Below, piece after piece: positions 1 through 8,526 of a stretch of DNA of 43,379 nt. The DNA comes from Magnetococcales bacterium (lineage in GTDB: Bacteria; Pseudomonadota; Magnetococcia; Magnetococcales; JADFYX01): the NCBI GenBank assembly GCA_015232405.1, contig JADFZS010000035.1:1-43379 (forward strand), given 5' to 3'. A program made the position numbers and the translations under genes. Below the pieces are notes generated by a model that had not been told where the DNA came from, did no database searches, and saw nothing but the letters and a program-made list of their open reading frames with translations. Each line of letters starts with the position of its first letter. Within the stretch, counting starts at the first letter, position 1.

Positions 1-279
1 CCTGTGATAACTCTCCTTGTTCTCCTCATCGTCGAATTTACGTTCACCAGAGATGGTAAGTTGACCGTTATCAACGTTAACGTTGATGTCTTTCTGTTCC
101 ATACCGGGAACATCGGCTTTGATGAGAATCTGGTTTTCATCCTCACGTATATCGACTCGCATGGGCCAGAGAGTCATCTGACCATCAGATGTTTCATAAT
201 CCCGCTCAAAAAGTCGGTTGATCTCGCCTTGAAGAGTACGGAAATTTCGGAAAGGATCATAAGTGGCAACTATGGACAT
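1..279 (-). CDS. Hsp20/alpha-crystallin family small heat-shock protein, N-terminal part
   Basis: Only the first 93 codons lie in the window; the gene runs off the left edge. The translation starts MSIVATYDPFRNF and continues into the start of an alpha-crystallin domain, with WPMRVDIREDE, the ADVPGM turn, and NGQLTISGER, all typical of bacterial Hsp20 proteins. These are cytoplasmic ATP-independent holdases that bind unfolding proteins and assemble into oligomers. The start is well supported because a GGAGG ribosome binding site lies six bases upstream of the ATG. The C-terminal part of the domain and the I-X-I tail are outside the window. No heat-shock promoter or ROSE-type thermometer was recognised in the short leader. 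Confidence 0.93.
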   Translation of the reverse strand, partial: MSIVATYDPFRNFRTLQGEINRLFERDYETSDGQMTLWPMRVDIREDENQILIKADVPGMEQKDINVNVDNGQLTISGERKFDDEENKESYHR

Positions 280-892
280 TTTGGACCTCCTTCATGTATA
301 TATTGTTTTATTTCAACTTGTTACTGGTGTTGGTGGCCACCTATAATATGAAATATGCATTATTTTGTTGTCTGCAAGAGGAAAATGAAAAAATATTTTT
401 TCAGACGAAGAGTTTTGAACAGGAAGGCTGTATCTTTTTGATAACAAAAAAAGTAAACGTCAAATAAACCGCATATTTAACACCGTAGATGGAGGCTATT
501 AAGCTCCCCTCTTCTTCTTATTAATAACTTAAGAGAGCAATGGAGCAAGAACTCAGCAAACTACAGAAAATAGTGTGAAGCTTATCCACTGGGAAAAGAT
601 TGGGGTTTGCTTGTGGCACAAAAGGTTGGAGAAAGACAATTAGACTCAAAACACAGATACTTTGGCTGGAATGTATCTATTTTTGGTACAAAAAAAAGCC
701 TGATTATAGACCTTAAAGCAAATCAAGAAATCTGCTGTAACCTCTTATGAGGGAGTTCTGGAAAGATGTATGGCCCAGAACTCCCCTAAAGGTTTGGCTA
801 TTTTCTAGATAATATTGAACCCTGTTTTTTATTACATATTAATCTTTTGGTACTGCCACCACATATATTTGAAATATTTAAAAAATTATATT
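280..892. other. gene-free stretch of about 610 bp between hsp20 and the cytochrome gene
   Basis: No reading frame here has protein-like composition or a credible start. The stretch holds the Hsp20 leader at its left end, several A/T runs, and one perfect 11-bp inverted repeat near its right end (listed separately). No tRNA, transposase remnant or direct repeat array was seen. An unrecognised small RNA cannot be excluded. Confidence 0.5.
751..785. repeat. perfect 11-bp inverted repeat, hairpin-forming
   Basis: GGGAGTTCTGG (751-761) and CCAGAACTCCC (775-785) are exact reverse complements separated by 13 bases. Neither side has a run of T, so it does not look like a standard intrinsic terminator. 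It could be a protein binding site or part of an unrecognised RNA or element. Confidence 0.55.
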
Positions 893-1324
893 CTATTTTA
901 AAGTTCTTAGATAAGAGATCAACTCGGTACGCAAGCCCTCTTTGTGAATACCGCCAAAAGCTTCGATATGCTTGGTGTCACTTTTGCTGCGGGCCATTTT
1001 TATGCCCGGCATGAATTTACCAGGATTGGCTATGAGGGAATCCAACTCAGCTTCTGTCCAGGAAAAATCACCCCTCTCAGATACAATTTGTGAAAAAGCA
1101 TCGCTATATTCGTATCCTTTGGCAGTCCCTGCCCTACGGTTGAATATACCCCATAGGTATGGCCCTTTGCGATTAACATTTTGATTAGAAAAATCGTGAC
1201 ATTTTGCACAATGGGTTTTTGCTAAGTTATGCCCGGTGTTAACAATATCCGACGAAATTTTAAACATCGCTATAACGAGTGTTGCAACTATAATTACAGA
1301 AAAAAATACTTGTTGTTGATGCAT
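893..1324 (-). CDS. small membrane-anchored class I c-type cytochrome
   Basis: This 143-residue protein begins with an uncleaved-looking hydrophobic segment (about residues 6-24), followed by one heme-binding motif CAKCH. Downstream are G-P-x-L-W-G-I-F-x-R-x-A-G and a methionine in the sequence GKFMPGIKM, which is the expected axial heme ligand. This arrangement is typical of mitochondrial-type or c2-type cytochromes that carry single electrons between periplasmic complexes. The start chosen is the ATG at 1324, because GGAG lies six bases before it; an in-frame GTG at 1339 has no better site. No oxidoreductase gene is adjacent, so the redox partner cannot be inferred. Confidence 0.88.
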   Translation of the reverse strand: MHQQQVFFSVIIVATLVIAMFKISSDIVNTGHNLAKTHCAKCHDFSNQNVNRKGPYLWGIFNRRAGTAKGYEYSDAFSQIVSERGDFSWTEAELDSLIANPGKFMPGIKMARSKSDTKHIEAFGGIHKEGLRTELISYLRTLK

Positions 1325-1573
1325 TATTTGCTCCATCACATTTGATTTGGTAGTCTGATTTCAAGAATTGTAACTCAATTGTAAAATGATTTGGAACGGT
1401 TAATATTCGGTTTATGAAAGAAAATCCAGGCTAAATGAATTACGTTAATATTCATTTTCATGTTTATCTGCTGGCATTTTGTTACAATTGTGTTTAGCCT
1501 TTAACGGTAGAGTTTTGTACACCATATTTTTAAAGCAATATCCACTACAACCCCATTTTAAGGAATAATAATT

Positions 1574-2014
1574 GTGCTAATCCTCAAACTGATGGAAAAA
1601 ATAGAGTTTTTCTCTGAATTTTCTGACGATGAAAAATTGATTTTTGTCGATAGTGGAAGCTTTTTTAAAAATTATGAAAAAGATGAATATATCATCAAAG
1701 AGGGAGTCAAAGATGATTGTTCCTTGTTTATATTGTTAAAAGGCAAAGTGACAATTAGCAAAAAAGAGTTTCCCAATATGGTGCTTGGAGTACTTGAAAA
1801 AGGCGATATCATAGGAGAGGCATCGTTTTTATCTCGCCATCCCAGAACCGCTTCTGCTGTAGCCCAAGAAGATGTAACTGTATTTAAGGTTGAAAAAAAT
1901 TCAATGGCGGGACTTGATTGTCCATTGCAACTAAAAATAAAAGACCAACTATTTGAAATATTGATTCACCGCATGAACAGCACCAACAACGCCATGTTAA
2001 GCATGTTGAAATAG
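1574..2014 (+). CDS. stand-alone cyclic nucleotide-binding domain protein (first of three)
   Basis: This 146-residue protein consists almost entirely of one CNB domain of the Crp/PKA-regulatory type. The beta-roll is followed by the phosphate-binding cassette GEASFLSRHPRTASAVA, which keeps the glutamate that contacts the ribose and the arginine that contacts the cyclic phosphate. There is no DNA-binding helix-turn-helix, kinase or channel domain, so it is not a Crp-type regulator; it probably acts as a cAMP- or cGMP-sensing partner subunit. The start is a GTG with AAGGA nine bases upstream; an ATG at 1592 is an alternative. Its C-terminal helix (IKDQLFEILIHRM) resembles that of the protein at 12582-13034, suggesting paralogues. 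Confidence 0.85.
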   Translation: MLILKLMEKIEFFSEFSDDEKLIFVDSGSFFKNYEKDEYIIKEGVKDDCSLFILLKGKVTISKKEFPNMVLGVLEKGDIIGEASFLSRHPRTASAVAQEDVTVFKVEKNSMAGLDCPLQLKIKDQLFEILIHRMNSTNNAMLSMLK

Positions 2015-2037
2015 CAGACTCACCATACTTGATACTG

Positions 2038-2832
2038 TTATAGATTGTTTTTTAGAATCTCGGCAAATTTACTATATGCTACACCGTTTAAGTGGAGACC
2101 ATCATAGGAGAACTCATCATTTAAAAAACCATCTTTTATAAAGGTACTGTTAACATCAACATAGTTGATGCCCTCTTTAACACACTCTTTTTCCAACAGT
2201 TGGTTGAAGAGTTGGACACGCTTTTGCAAATCACCTTTAAACTTTTTTAAATAGATTTCCTGCTGTGATTTACCTGGATATATCACAGAAAAAATAGTTG
2301 CTTGAATTTTGCTTTGCTTGATTATTGCAATGATTTTTTTGTAATTTTCAATAGATTGCTCAATATCATACCCCCACTCTATATCATTTATACCAACCAT
2401 CAAAAATAGTTTTTTTGGTTTTTTGCTAAGTGAGTTATTGATCCTCCTCAACACCCCAAAAGTGGTGTCACCAGCAATACCACGATTAACAATGGATACT
2501 CCAACCAGCAGTTCATGCCATTCGGCACTATCTACAATTGAGTCACCAATTATTATATAGTCAGCTGATATTGTTGACTGTTTAAAGGTAGAGAGCCTTC
2601 CTAGATAGTAGTGAGTACGATAATTTTTATTTTTTTGTATTTTAACAGACTGCTCTTTTTTGCTGTTTTGACTCTTTTTTGCTGGGTTGATAATTTTGAT
2701 AACTGCTGTGTGGATATTATCAATAATCTGAAAAGGGAAAATTTTAAAATAGCCTGACGAAAAACCATAGGTAAACATAACAGCAGCAAGCACAAGAATT
2801 TTTATAGTTGAACCCTTGAGTAGTTGACTCAT
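2038..2832 (-). CDS. membrane-anchored SGNH/GDSL-family hydrolase
   Basis: The protein has 264 residues with an N-terminal hydrophobic segment (about residues 9-30) that is a signal anchor or uncleaved signal peptide, so the enzyme should face the periplasm. All SGNH blocks are visible: block I IIGDSIVDSAEW with the nucleophile serine, block II glycine in NRGIAGDTT, block III GINDIEWG with the catalytic asparagine, and block V DGLHLNGVAY with the Asp-x-x-His pair. These enzymes hydrolyse esters, often acetyl groups on glycans or lipids. The actual substrate is unknown; it does not sit in the polysaccharide operon. It is convergent with the CNB gene ending at 2014, with only 23 bases between them. 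Confidence 0.88.
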   Translation of the reverse strand: MSQLLKGSTIKILVLAAVMFTYGFSSGYFKIFPFQIIDNIHTAVIKIINPAKKSQNSKKEQSVKIQKNKNYRTHYYLGRLSTFKQSTISADYIIIGDSIVDSAEWHELLVGVSIVNRGIAGDTTFGVLRRINNSLSKKPKKLFLMVGINDIEWGYDIEQSIENYKKIIAIIKQSKIQATIFSVIYPGKSQQEIYLKKFKGDLQKRVQLFNQLLEKECVKEGINYVDVNSTFIKDGFLNDEFSYDGLHLNGVAYSKFAEILKNNL

Positions 2833-2910
2833 TATATTTTTTCCATGGTTTATCTATTATTTGTGCTACTCGGTTTGTTTAATTTAAAATATCTTGCGTA
2901 TAGAGGTCGA

Positions 2911-3978
2911 TTAAACAATTTTCTTTTTAATTATCTTCATCATTTGGGCACGAACAATTTTTAATGATGGATTTTCGTGGCTTTGAAAGGCTATGGGGCG
3001 ACATAAACGCATGGCCTGTACACCAACTCTGGCAGAAAGCAGACCATTTGCCATCCCCTGCCCGGCTTTGGCAAAGAGAGCCGTGGTAACTGAACTACCA
3101 ACTGTTTCGGCTACTTCATCGGTGATAAAATCTGTCGTGGCACTAGCCACCATACCAGCTAACACCTCCTGCATAATGGTGATAGAGCCAAAAAAACCGG
3201 GCTTGAAACCATAACAGGCGGCAATCTGTCTTACCATACGCACATTTCGCCAGAAAAATAGTAGAGCATCCAACCAAGCCATGGGACTTAATGCTGTTAA
3301 CAGTGCTGCGACAGAGGAGTTTTCAACAACAATGTTGTAGGCCTTTTTATCTAAAACACAAAGTACATTTTTTGAAAACAGATCGAGGATTTCCCGATCC
3401 TGTAAATTGACATCCAGAGAGTCCTGAAAACTGTGCCACCCTTGATCTAGCTCTTTACGGTTTTTATAAAATTTCATAATACCCGTAGACAGAGTAACAG
3501 CATTACCGTGGGCATTATCACGACAGAGTTTAGCACCCTGTATTTGCAGAGAATGGACCTTATTAATAGAGCTGTAGGCTCTTAGCTCACGAAAGGTCAA
3601 AAGCAGCAATGTAACCCCCACACCACCAGCTACCAGCGCAAACAGCCAGCCTAATATCGGGTGCATGGTGAACTGACCTGCGACAAAAAGCACAGTATCC
3701 TGCACCACAACCGCACTTAAAAAAAGCAGACTTAAACCAACAAACCAGCGAAAAACCCGATTTTTCTGCCGTTTTGCTCTTTGAGCCACATACTCTCGCG
3801 CCTTTTTTATCTCCTCTTTTAGAGGGGGGTCTTCAATTATATCGTCTCCCTCTTGCAGTTCACCCGGCAACAGTAGTGGTGATACATTTGACTGCTGACC
3901 ACTCTGTTTTTTGCCGGGCTTATCATCTTTTCCCACTGTAAAAAGGGCAGGAGGCTCCCACTCAACTTGAGCGCTCAT
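2911..3978 (-). CDS. ycjF: YcjF-like DUF697 membrane protein
   Basis: This 355-residue protein matches the length and layout of the TIGR01620/DUF697 family, which includes E. coli YcjF. A charged cytoplasmic N-terminus with a basic stretch (residues about 55-75) is followed by two hydrophobic segments (about 79-97 and 102-127). The C-terminal DUF697 region is rich in alanine and glycine (VAALLTALSPMAWLDALLF and later). The ATG overlaps the ycjX stop by four bases, so the two are translationally coupled. In gammaproteobacteria the pair commonly belongs to the phage-shock (psp) regulon, but no psp genes are visible here. The molecular function is not established. Confidence 0.88.
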   Translation of the reverse strand: MSAQVEWEPPALFTVGKDDKPGKKQSGQQSNVSPLLLPGELQEGDDIIEDPPLKEEIKKAREYVAQRAKRQKNRVFRWFVGLSLLFLSAVVVQDTVLFVAGQFTMHPILGWLFALVAGGVGVTLLLLTFRELRAYSSINKVHSLQIQGAKLCRDNAHGNAVTLSTGIMKFYKNRKELDQGWHSFQDSLDVNLQDREILDLFSKNVLCVLDKKAYNIVVENSSVAALLTALSPMAWLDALLFFWRNVRMVRQIAACYGFKPGFFGSITIMQEVLAGMVASATTDFITDEVAETVGSSVTTALFAKAGQGMANGLLSARVGVQAMRLCRPIAFQSHENPSLKIVRAQMMKIIKKKIV

Positions 3979-5396
3979 ATCAGTTTATCCCCTAGTAGAA
4001 ATTCAATTGCCTGATCCATACGAAGATGGGGAATTGTACCACCACTTCCATATTTTTGTGGTTGAAAATCAAGAAAGTTAAAGCGGTTTTCTTCCCAATC
4101 AGCAAGGGAAGGTATCGCTTCTGGAATCTCCCCGGGAAACAGCATAACCTCCTCTGTTCGACCTATTGGCATCCCTTTTACAAAAGATAGTCGTCTGCCA
4201 TGGTGGTCTCTGACCACAGTTTGGGTGCAAACCACAGAAGACAGTGCCAGGGTTTTCACCTCTACCCCCTGAAAAACTGCCTCATTAACAGGTCGGACCA
4301 CCATACGGTTTAATAGACGCTCCAAGTTGGGATGCTGGTTTGCGGCTACATGGTCTGCTTTGGTAGCTACAAATAGCAACTTATCAATTTTTGGTTGAAA
4401 AAGTCGCGCAAGTAGGTTGGAGCTGCCATAAGAAAAGCTGTTTAAAATACCCTGTAAAGCAGACTGCATATCGGCAAAACTACCAGACCCATGGTTTAAA
4501 GCTTTCTGCATATCCACAAGGACAATCTGCCGATCAAATTTTGAAAAATGATCATAATAGAATTTTTTCACCACCAGCTCTTTATAAGACTCAAAGCGTT
4601 GTTCCATTACCTCATAAAGACTATTTTTTGCTGGGGTTCCTGTTGCAGCTGTAAGAGGACAAAATGTTAGGATGGGGGCATCTTTTAGATCACCAGGAAT
4701 TATAAACCTACCCGGTTGCAGATAACTTAAACCTGTGTTTTTTGCCCGACAACCATGTAAAAAAGTGGTGAAAAGATGGCTTGCCTTACGTAATGTATCT
4801 TCATCGGCACTACGGTTTAAATCAATACTGTTGAGATATTCCAACCATTCTGCAGCCAGTACCGAGCGTGGCTCCTGTTTGCAAAAAGCAAAAATTTGTT
4901 CAGACCACTGGGCATAGCTTAGGTTGAGAAGAGGTAGATCCAATAACCACTCACCCGGATAATCTACAATATCCAGATATAGAGTTGCGGTTTTTGAAAA
5001 CTGTCTGCTAATAAAATTTGCAGGTTGAAAACGGATGGCCAAACGGATTTCACTCAAACCATCGGTGGCTTTGGGAAATTCCGGTTTTTCTCCGGTCAAG
5101 GTGGCGACAAATTGCTCATACTGAAAAGCGGGTATCTCCATATTTGGCTGCAACATGGTTTTTGTACCCAAAAAGCGATTTTCTGCTATCACACTGAAAA
5201 AGGGTAGGTTGGCTCCATCAAGTCCATTTAACAATTGATGTATCAATGAGGTGATAAATGCTGTTTTACCACTGCGACTCAACCCGGTAACAGCCAATCT
5301 AACCCGACGATCCATGGCTAAATGGGTCAGGTTATCTACAGCTTTTTGCGACTCTGTAAGAAGCCCGGAAATTGTGAGGTTTTTAAGTGGCAACAT
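3975..5396 (-). CDS. ycjX: YcjX-like P-loop GTPase/ATPase (DUF463)
   Basis: The 473-residue length matches the YcjX family (E. coli about 465). A P-loop GLSRSGKTAF lies near residues 38-47, followed by family-typical sequence such as LYLDIVDYPGEWLLDLPLL (Walker-B/DxxG-like region) and LLFVATKADHV, which resembles the T/NKxD guanine-recognition motif. YcjX proteins are stress-inducible GTPases whose crystal structure shows a Ras-like core; their role is linked to envelope stress. It is the upstream gene of a two-gene operon with the DUF697 gene, with an ATGA-type overlap. No strong Shine-Dalgarno is seen before the ATG, although GGGATA lies close upstream. Confidence 0.92.
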   Translation of the reverse strand: MLPLKNLTISGLLTESQKAVDNLTHLAMDRRVRLAVTGLSRSGKTAFITSLIHQLLNGLDGANLPFFSVIAENRFLGTKTMLQPNMEIPAFQYEQFVATLTGEKPEFPKATDGLSEIRLAIRFQPANFISRQFSKTATLYLDIVDYPGEWLLDLPLLNLSYAQWSEQIFAFCKQEPRSVLAAEWLEYLNSIDLNRSADEDTLRKASHLFTTFLHGCRAKNTGLSYLQPGRFIIPGDLKDAPILTFCPLTAATGTPAKNSLYEVMEQRFESYKELVVKKFYYDHFSKFDRQIVLVDMQKALNHGSGSFADMQSALQGILNSFSYGSSNLLARLFQPKIDKLLFVATKADHVAANQHPNLERLLNRMVVRPVNEAVFQGVEVKTLALSSVVCTQTVVRDHHGRRLSFVKGMPIGRTEEVMLFPGEIPEAIPSLADWEENRFNFLDFQPQKYGSGGTIPHLRMDQAIEFLLGDKLI

Positions 5397-5575
5397 TGTC
5401 TATCCCGTTAACTGTAAAAAGCAGAATCAAGCTGACCCTGCAAGATTTCGTTAATCAGAATAATACCCACAAGCCAAAGGCACAAGTGATAGTTATTTCA
5501 ATTGCTAAATTGAATAAATTTGCTTTTATTAATTGACCTTAAATTATTACACTTGCCGATACGCTGGTAAAAGAG

Positions 5576-6247
5576 CTATTTATCTGCCTGACAGGTTTTA
5601 GAAAAATATATATTACCGTAATAAGAAGTAGCTTGTTGCCCTGAATTATCAGTATCGGTCATCAGAGCCACACCATCTATTTTATTGATGTTTCTGTCAA
5701 AATATTGATAAAAATCATTTTTGACATTGCGTACCTCCCTAACCCATCTACCTTTTTTTTGTTCTCCACCTTGTATGGAGATTATCATGGCTTTATCGGT
5801 GAATGCGTTGGGCCAGGAGTGGCCTATGTTATTCTTATTTGAAGACCAAACATAACTTATTGTTCTGGTGTTCCATATGGTGATTCCCCCCGATAGAACC
5901 ACATAAACCCTGGCAGGATAGTCGTCACCTTTTTTGGTTTTTTCATCAAGTCCATTGAGAATATTATCTATTTTCCAAGACCAATGCAGACAGGGGGTTT
6001 TATTCAAATCAACGGACATCTCCCTGAACATTCCAGATGCAGATTGTGAGCTTTGGGCCTTGAGAACCCCCCCGATACCTGGCTCTCTTATAATTGTATA
6101 TACCGTTTTATTATTGAATATTTTGTGTTTCCATTGGGCAAGATCACCATCTTTGAAGTTGCCAAGCATAAGTTCAGATGCCCAGCTTTGTGATGTCATC
6201 AACAGTAAAATAATGATAAAATGAGATATAATTTTGAAGTTTTTCAA
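5576..6247 (-). CDS. secreted DUF3047 family protein
   Basis: This 223-residue protein has a typical signal peptide (hydrophobic residues about 9-20, cleavage near SWA-SE), so it is exported. The mature part carries features of the DUF3047 family: HWSWKIDNI followed by KKGDDYPARVYVV, then W-N-x-R-T-I-S-Y-V-W, and a late IDGVALMTDTDNSGQQA segment. Members are small periplasmic or outer-membrane-associated beta proteins of unknown function. The start codon appears to be TTG, with no clear ribosome binding site; it is kept because it begins the signal peptide. The gene is divergent from the signalling gene at 6414 with 166 bases between them. Confidence 0.82.
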   Translation of the reverse strand: MKNFKIISHFIIILLLMTSQSWASELMLGNFKDGDLAQWKHKIFNNKTVYTIIREPGIGGVLKAQSSQSASGMFREMSVDLNKTPCLHWSWKIDNILNGLDEKTKKGDDYPARVYVVLSGGITIWNTRTISYVWSSNKNNIGHSWPNAFTDKAMIISIQGGEQKKGRWVREVRNVKNDFYQYFDRNINKIDGVALMTDTDNSGQQATSYYGNIYFSKTCQADK

Positions 6248-6413
6248 TGTTTATTGCATATTGGTTGTTAAACTATTTGGATAAGTAGCATATAATCTGG
6301 CTGTTTAATACTTGATATTTATCCTTGCAAGAAAAAGCATGCAGTGAGCAACAGCTGTATCCGATAAACAGATTACCAGATAAAATGTTTAAAATTATTG
6401 AGATATCAGTTAT

Positions 6414-8453
6414 ATGACCAACAAAACAAATTCCAGCACAAAACCACTTATTTTTGTGGTTGATGATGATGATATATTTCAGAATATACTGGCGTTATTC
6501 CTTGAAAAAAGTGGCTACAGTGTTAAACGGCTGGATGGTGGCAAACAGGCAATAGAGCTATGTGAAAATCTAATGCCGGATCTTATCATGATGGATGCTG
6601 TTATGCCAGATATAGATGGTTTTACAGCTTGTCAGGCAATCAAAAACAATAAAAACACAGCAAACATACCCATTATCATGGTTACTGGTAATGATGATGC
6701 CACATCTGTGGAACAAGCGTTTGGTTCCGGTGCTGAAGAGTATATTACCAAGCCCATTCAATGGTTGGTTTTGCGGCAACGTATTCGTATCTATCTGGAA
6801 CGTAAAAACAACCTTCTAGCCCTGCAAGAAAGTGAAGAGAGGTTTCGCTCTGTTACAGACTCAACAGTTGATGCCATTATCTCCGCCGACGAAAATGGGG
6901 ATATTATTTTTTGGAACAAAGGAGCGCAAAATATTTTTGGCTATAGTGTCGCAGAAATTGTAGGCAAGCCCGTAACCACTATCATACCAAAAAATTTAAG
7001 AAGCAAACATATTGGTGGTTTTGAACGCTATTTAAAAACTGGTGAATCCAGGTTTGAAGGTCGTAGTATTGAGCTTGAAGGTCTTAAAAATGATGGAACA
7101 AAGTTCCCTTTGGAAATCTCCATCTCATCCTGGGTTAGCACCGATAAAAGATATATCTCGGCTGTTGCTAGAGATATCACTGAACGAAAAAAAGTTATCA
7201 GTTCCAGAGAGGGAGTTGCTCTCTTTGATACCCAGATTATCGAGCAGATATACTCCCTTTGGCAAAGAGTCTGTAGCCGAGATGATTATCAACTAACTTT
7301 TCAAAAACTAAAAAGTATTTTGGAACTGGTGTTCTTGGCAGGAATCCAAAGTGAAGAGGGAGAGTCAATTAGCCTTGCTGTCTCTTTAATAGACCCCAAC
7401 TATTTTGTTAATAGAGGTCAATCAAACGACAGCTCTGTTATTTTCTTTAAAAACCACCTACCTTTCAACCTTGATTCCTTGGGTAAATTGGCTCCAGGCT
7501 TTGATCCTGAAACTACGGTTATTGCGGTTAGTAGCAATACAGATAACCCGGAAACATTGCATATTTGGGGAGCCATATATGTTAGCATGCGAGGTAACAC
7601 CACTTTGGACCCCTACCCTTTTACTCCAGAACCACTTGATGTCATTACAGTATCATCTTTAAAACCAGGCTCCTTGACCATATCATGGGGTGGACAAGAC
7701 CTAGCAAACTTTAGCTCAGGCCATTTTACAGAGACCTCCATAGGTTCAGAATCTTCATGTGTTGCAAATCAAACAATTCAAAAGGTTATCAAAGGCCACA
7801 AAGAGTATAAAAAGGAGGGTAACTCCTACTGGCTAATATATCAGGAGATGATTAACCTTTTGGTAGAAGAGGCAAGCAAACGCTGCCATGGAGCAACTAT
7901 AATATGGTTACCTGAAAAGATGATCAATATATCCAATAGATCATTAATAACCAAATACCCCCTATATCAAGAGACCAACACTCCTGAAATCATTGCCAAT
8001 CTATGTGCTATGCAAAAAGAAAAAATAAATAATGGTAATGGTGAAAAAAGGGGCGTAAAAAGTGAGTTAGCAGATAAACAGGTATTAGAAGATGCAATAA
8101 ACGAATGTAAAAAAATGTTGATTGACCATATTGATTTTGTCAGCCAGCTTACAACCATTGATGGTGCTCTGATTATCTCACATCAATTAACCCCCCTGTC
8201 GTTTGGTTCTGTTTTAGACTCTCCCCAATGGTCAGGCAATACCTACTATTACCAACCTGGTTATCCTGAAAAGCGTGAAGAGGTTAATTTAACCAAATAT
8301 GGTACACGTCACACATCGGCAGTTAATTTTGTTGGCAAACACCCTGGTGTTATCGCCTTTGTTATTTCCCAAGATGGACCAATATCGTGTCTGTTGAGAA
8401 AAAAACAAAATGAAGTGCTGTGGGTTCCAGATTTTCTCAGTTCCCGTTTTTAA
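6414..8453 (+). CDS. response regulator-PAS-diadenylate cyclase (probable c-di-AMP synthase)
   Basis: Three modules are visible in 679 residues. (1) A receiver domain (about 11-130) with acidic cluster D17-D20, phosphoacceptor D61 in MMDAVMPD, T91 and K113. (2) A PAS domain (about 139-262) starting SEERFRSVTDSTVDAIISAD and ending in the usual DITERK. (3) A C-terminal part whose last 130 residues look like the DisA_N/DAC catalytic fold: DGA at 583-585 in TTIDGALIIS and GTRH at 630-633 in GTRHTSAVNF, followed by VIAFVISQDGPIS. The DGA and RHR-like motifs bind ATP in DisA and CdaA; here the third position of RHR is threonine. The region about 265-560 resembles the sensor segments that precede DAC domains in Gram-negative diadenylate cyclases. 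Expected reaction: 2 ATP to c-di-AMP, tuned by phosphorylation and a PAS signal. No histidine kinase is adjacent. The start has no clear ribosome binding site. Confidence 0.85.
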   Translation: MTNKTNSSTKPLIFVVDDDDIFQNILALFLEKSGYSVKRLDGGKQAIELCENLMPDLIMMDAVMPDIDGFTACQAIKNNKNTANIPIIMVTGNDDATSVEQAFGSGAEEYITKPIQWLVLRQRIRIYLERKNNLLALQESEERFRSVTDSTVDAIISADENGDIIFWNKGAQNIFGYSVAEIVGKPVTTIIPKNLRSKHIGGFERYLKTGESRFEGRSIELEGLKNDGTKFPLEISISSWVSTDKRYISAVARDITERKKVISSREGVALFDTQIIEQIYSLWQRVCSRDDYQLTFQKLKSILELVFLAGIQSEEGESISLAVSLIDPNYFVNRGQSNDSSVIFFKNHLPFNLDSLGKLAPGFDPETTVIAVSSNTDNPETLHIWGAIYVSMRGNTTLDPYPFTPEPLDVITVSSLKPGSLTISWGGQDLANFSSGHFTETSIGSESSCVANQTIQKVIKGHKEYKKEGNSYWLIYQEMINLLVEEASKRCHGATIIWLPEKMINISNRSLITKYPLYQETNTPEIIANLCAMQKEKINNGNGEKRGVKSELADKQVLEDAINECKKMLIDHIDFVSQLTTIDGALIISHQLTPLSFGSVLDSPQWSGNTYYYQPGYPEKREEVNLTKYGTRHTSAVNFVGKHPGVIAFVISQDGPISCLLRKKQNEVLWVPDFLSSRF

Positions 8454-8526
8454 ACAGGCGGAAGTTATGATAGTGAACAACGTTTAATTTGATAGATGAC
8501 AACTCCAACCCAACAGGCGATATATT

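Noticed and set aside
751..785. intrinsic terminator
   Set aside because: No T run follows the hairpin on either strand.
2911..5396. psp operon membership of the ycjF-ycjX pair
   Set aside because: No pspA, pspB, pspC or pspF gene is present nearby and no sigma-54 site was seen upstream.
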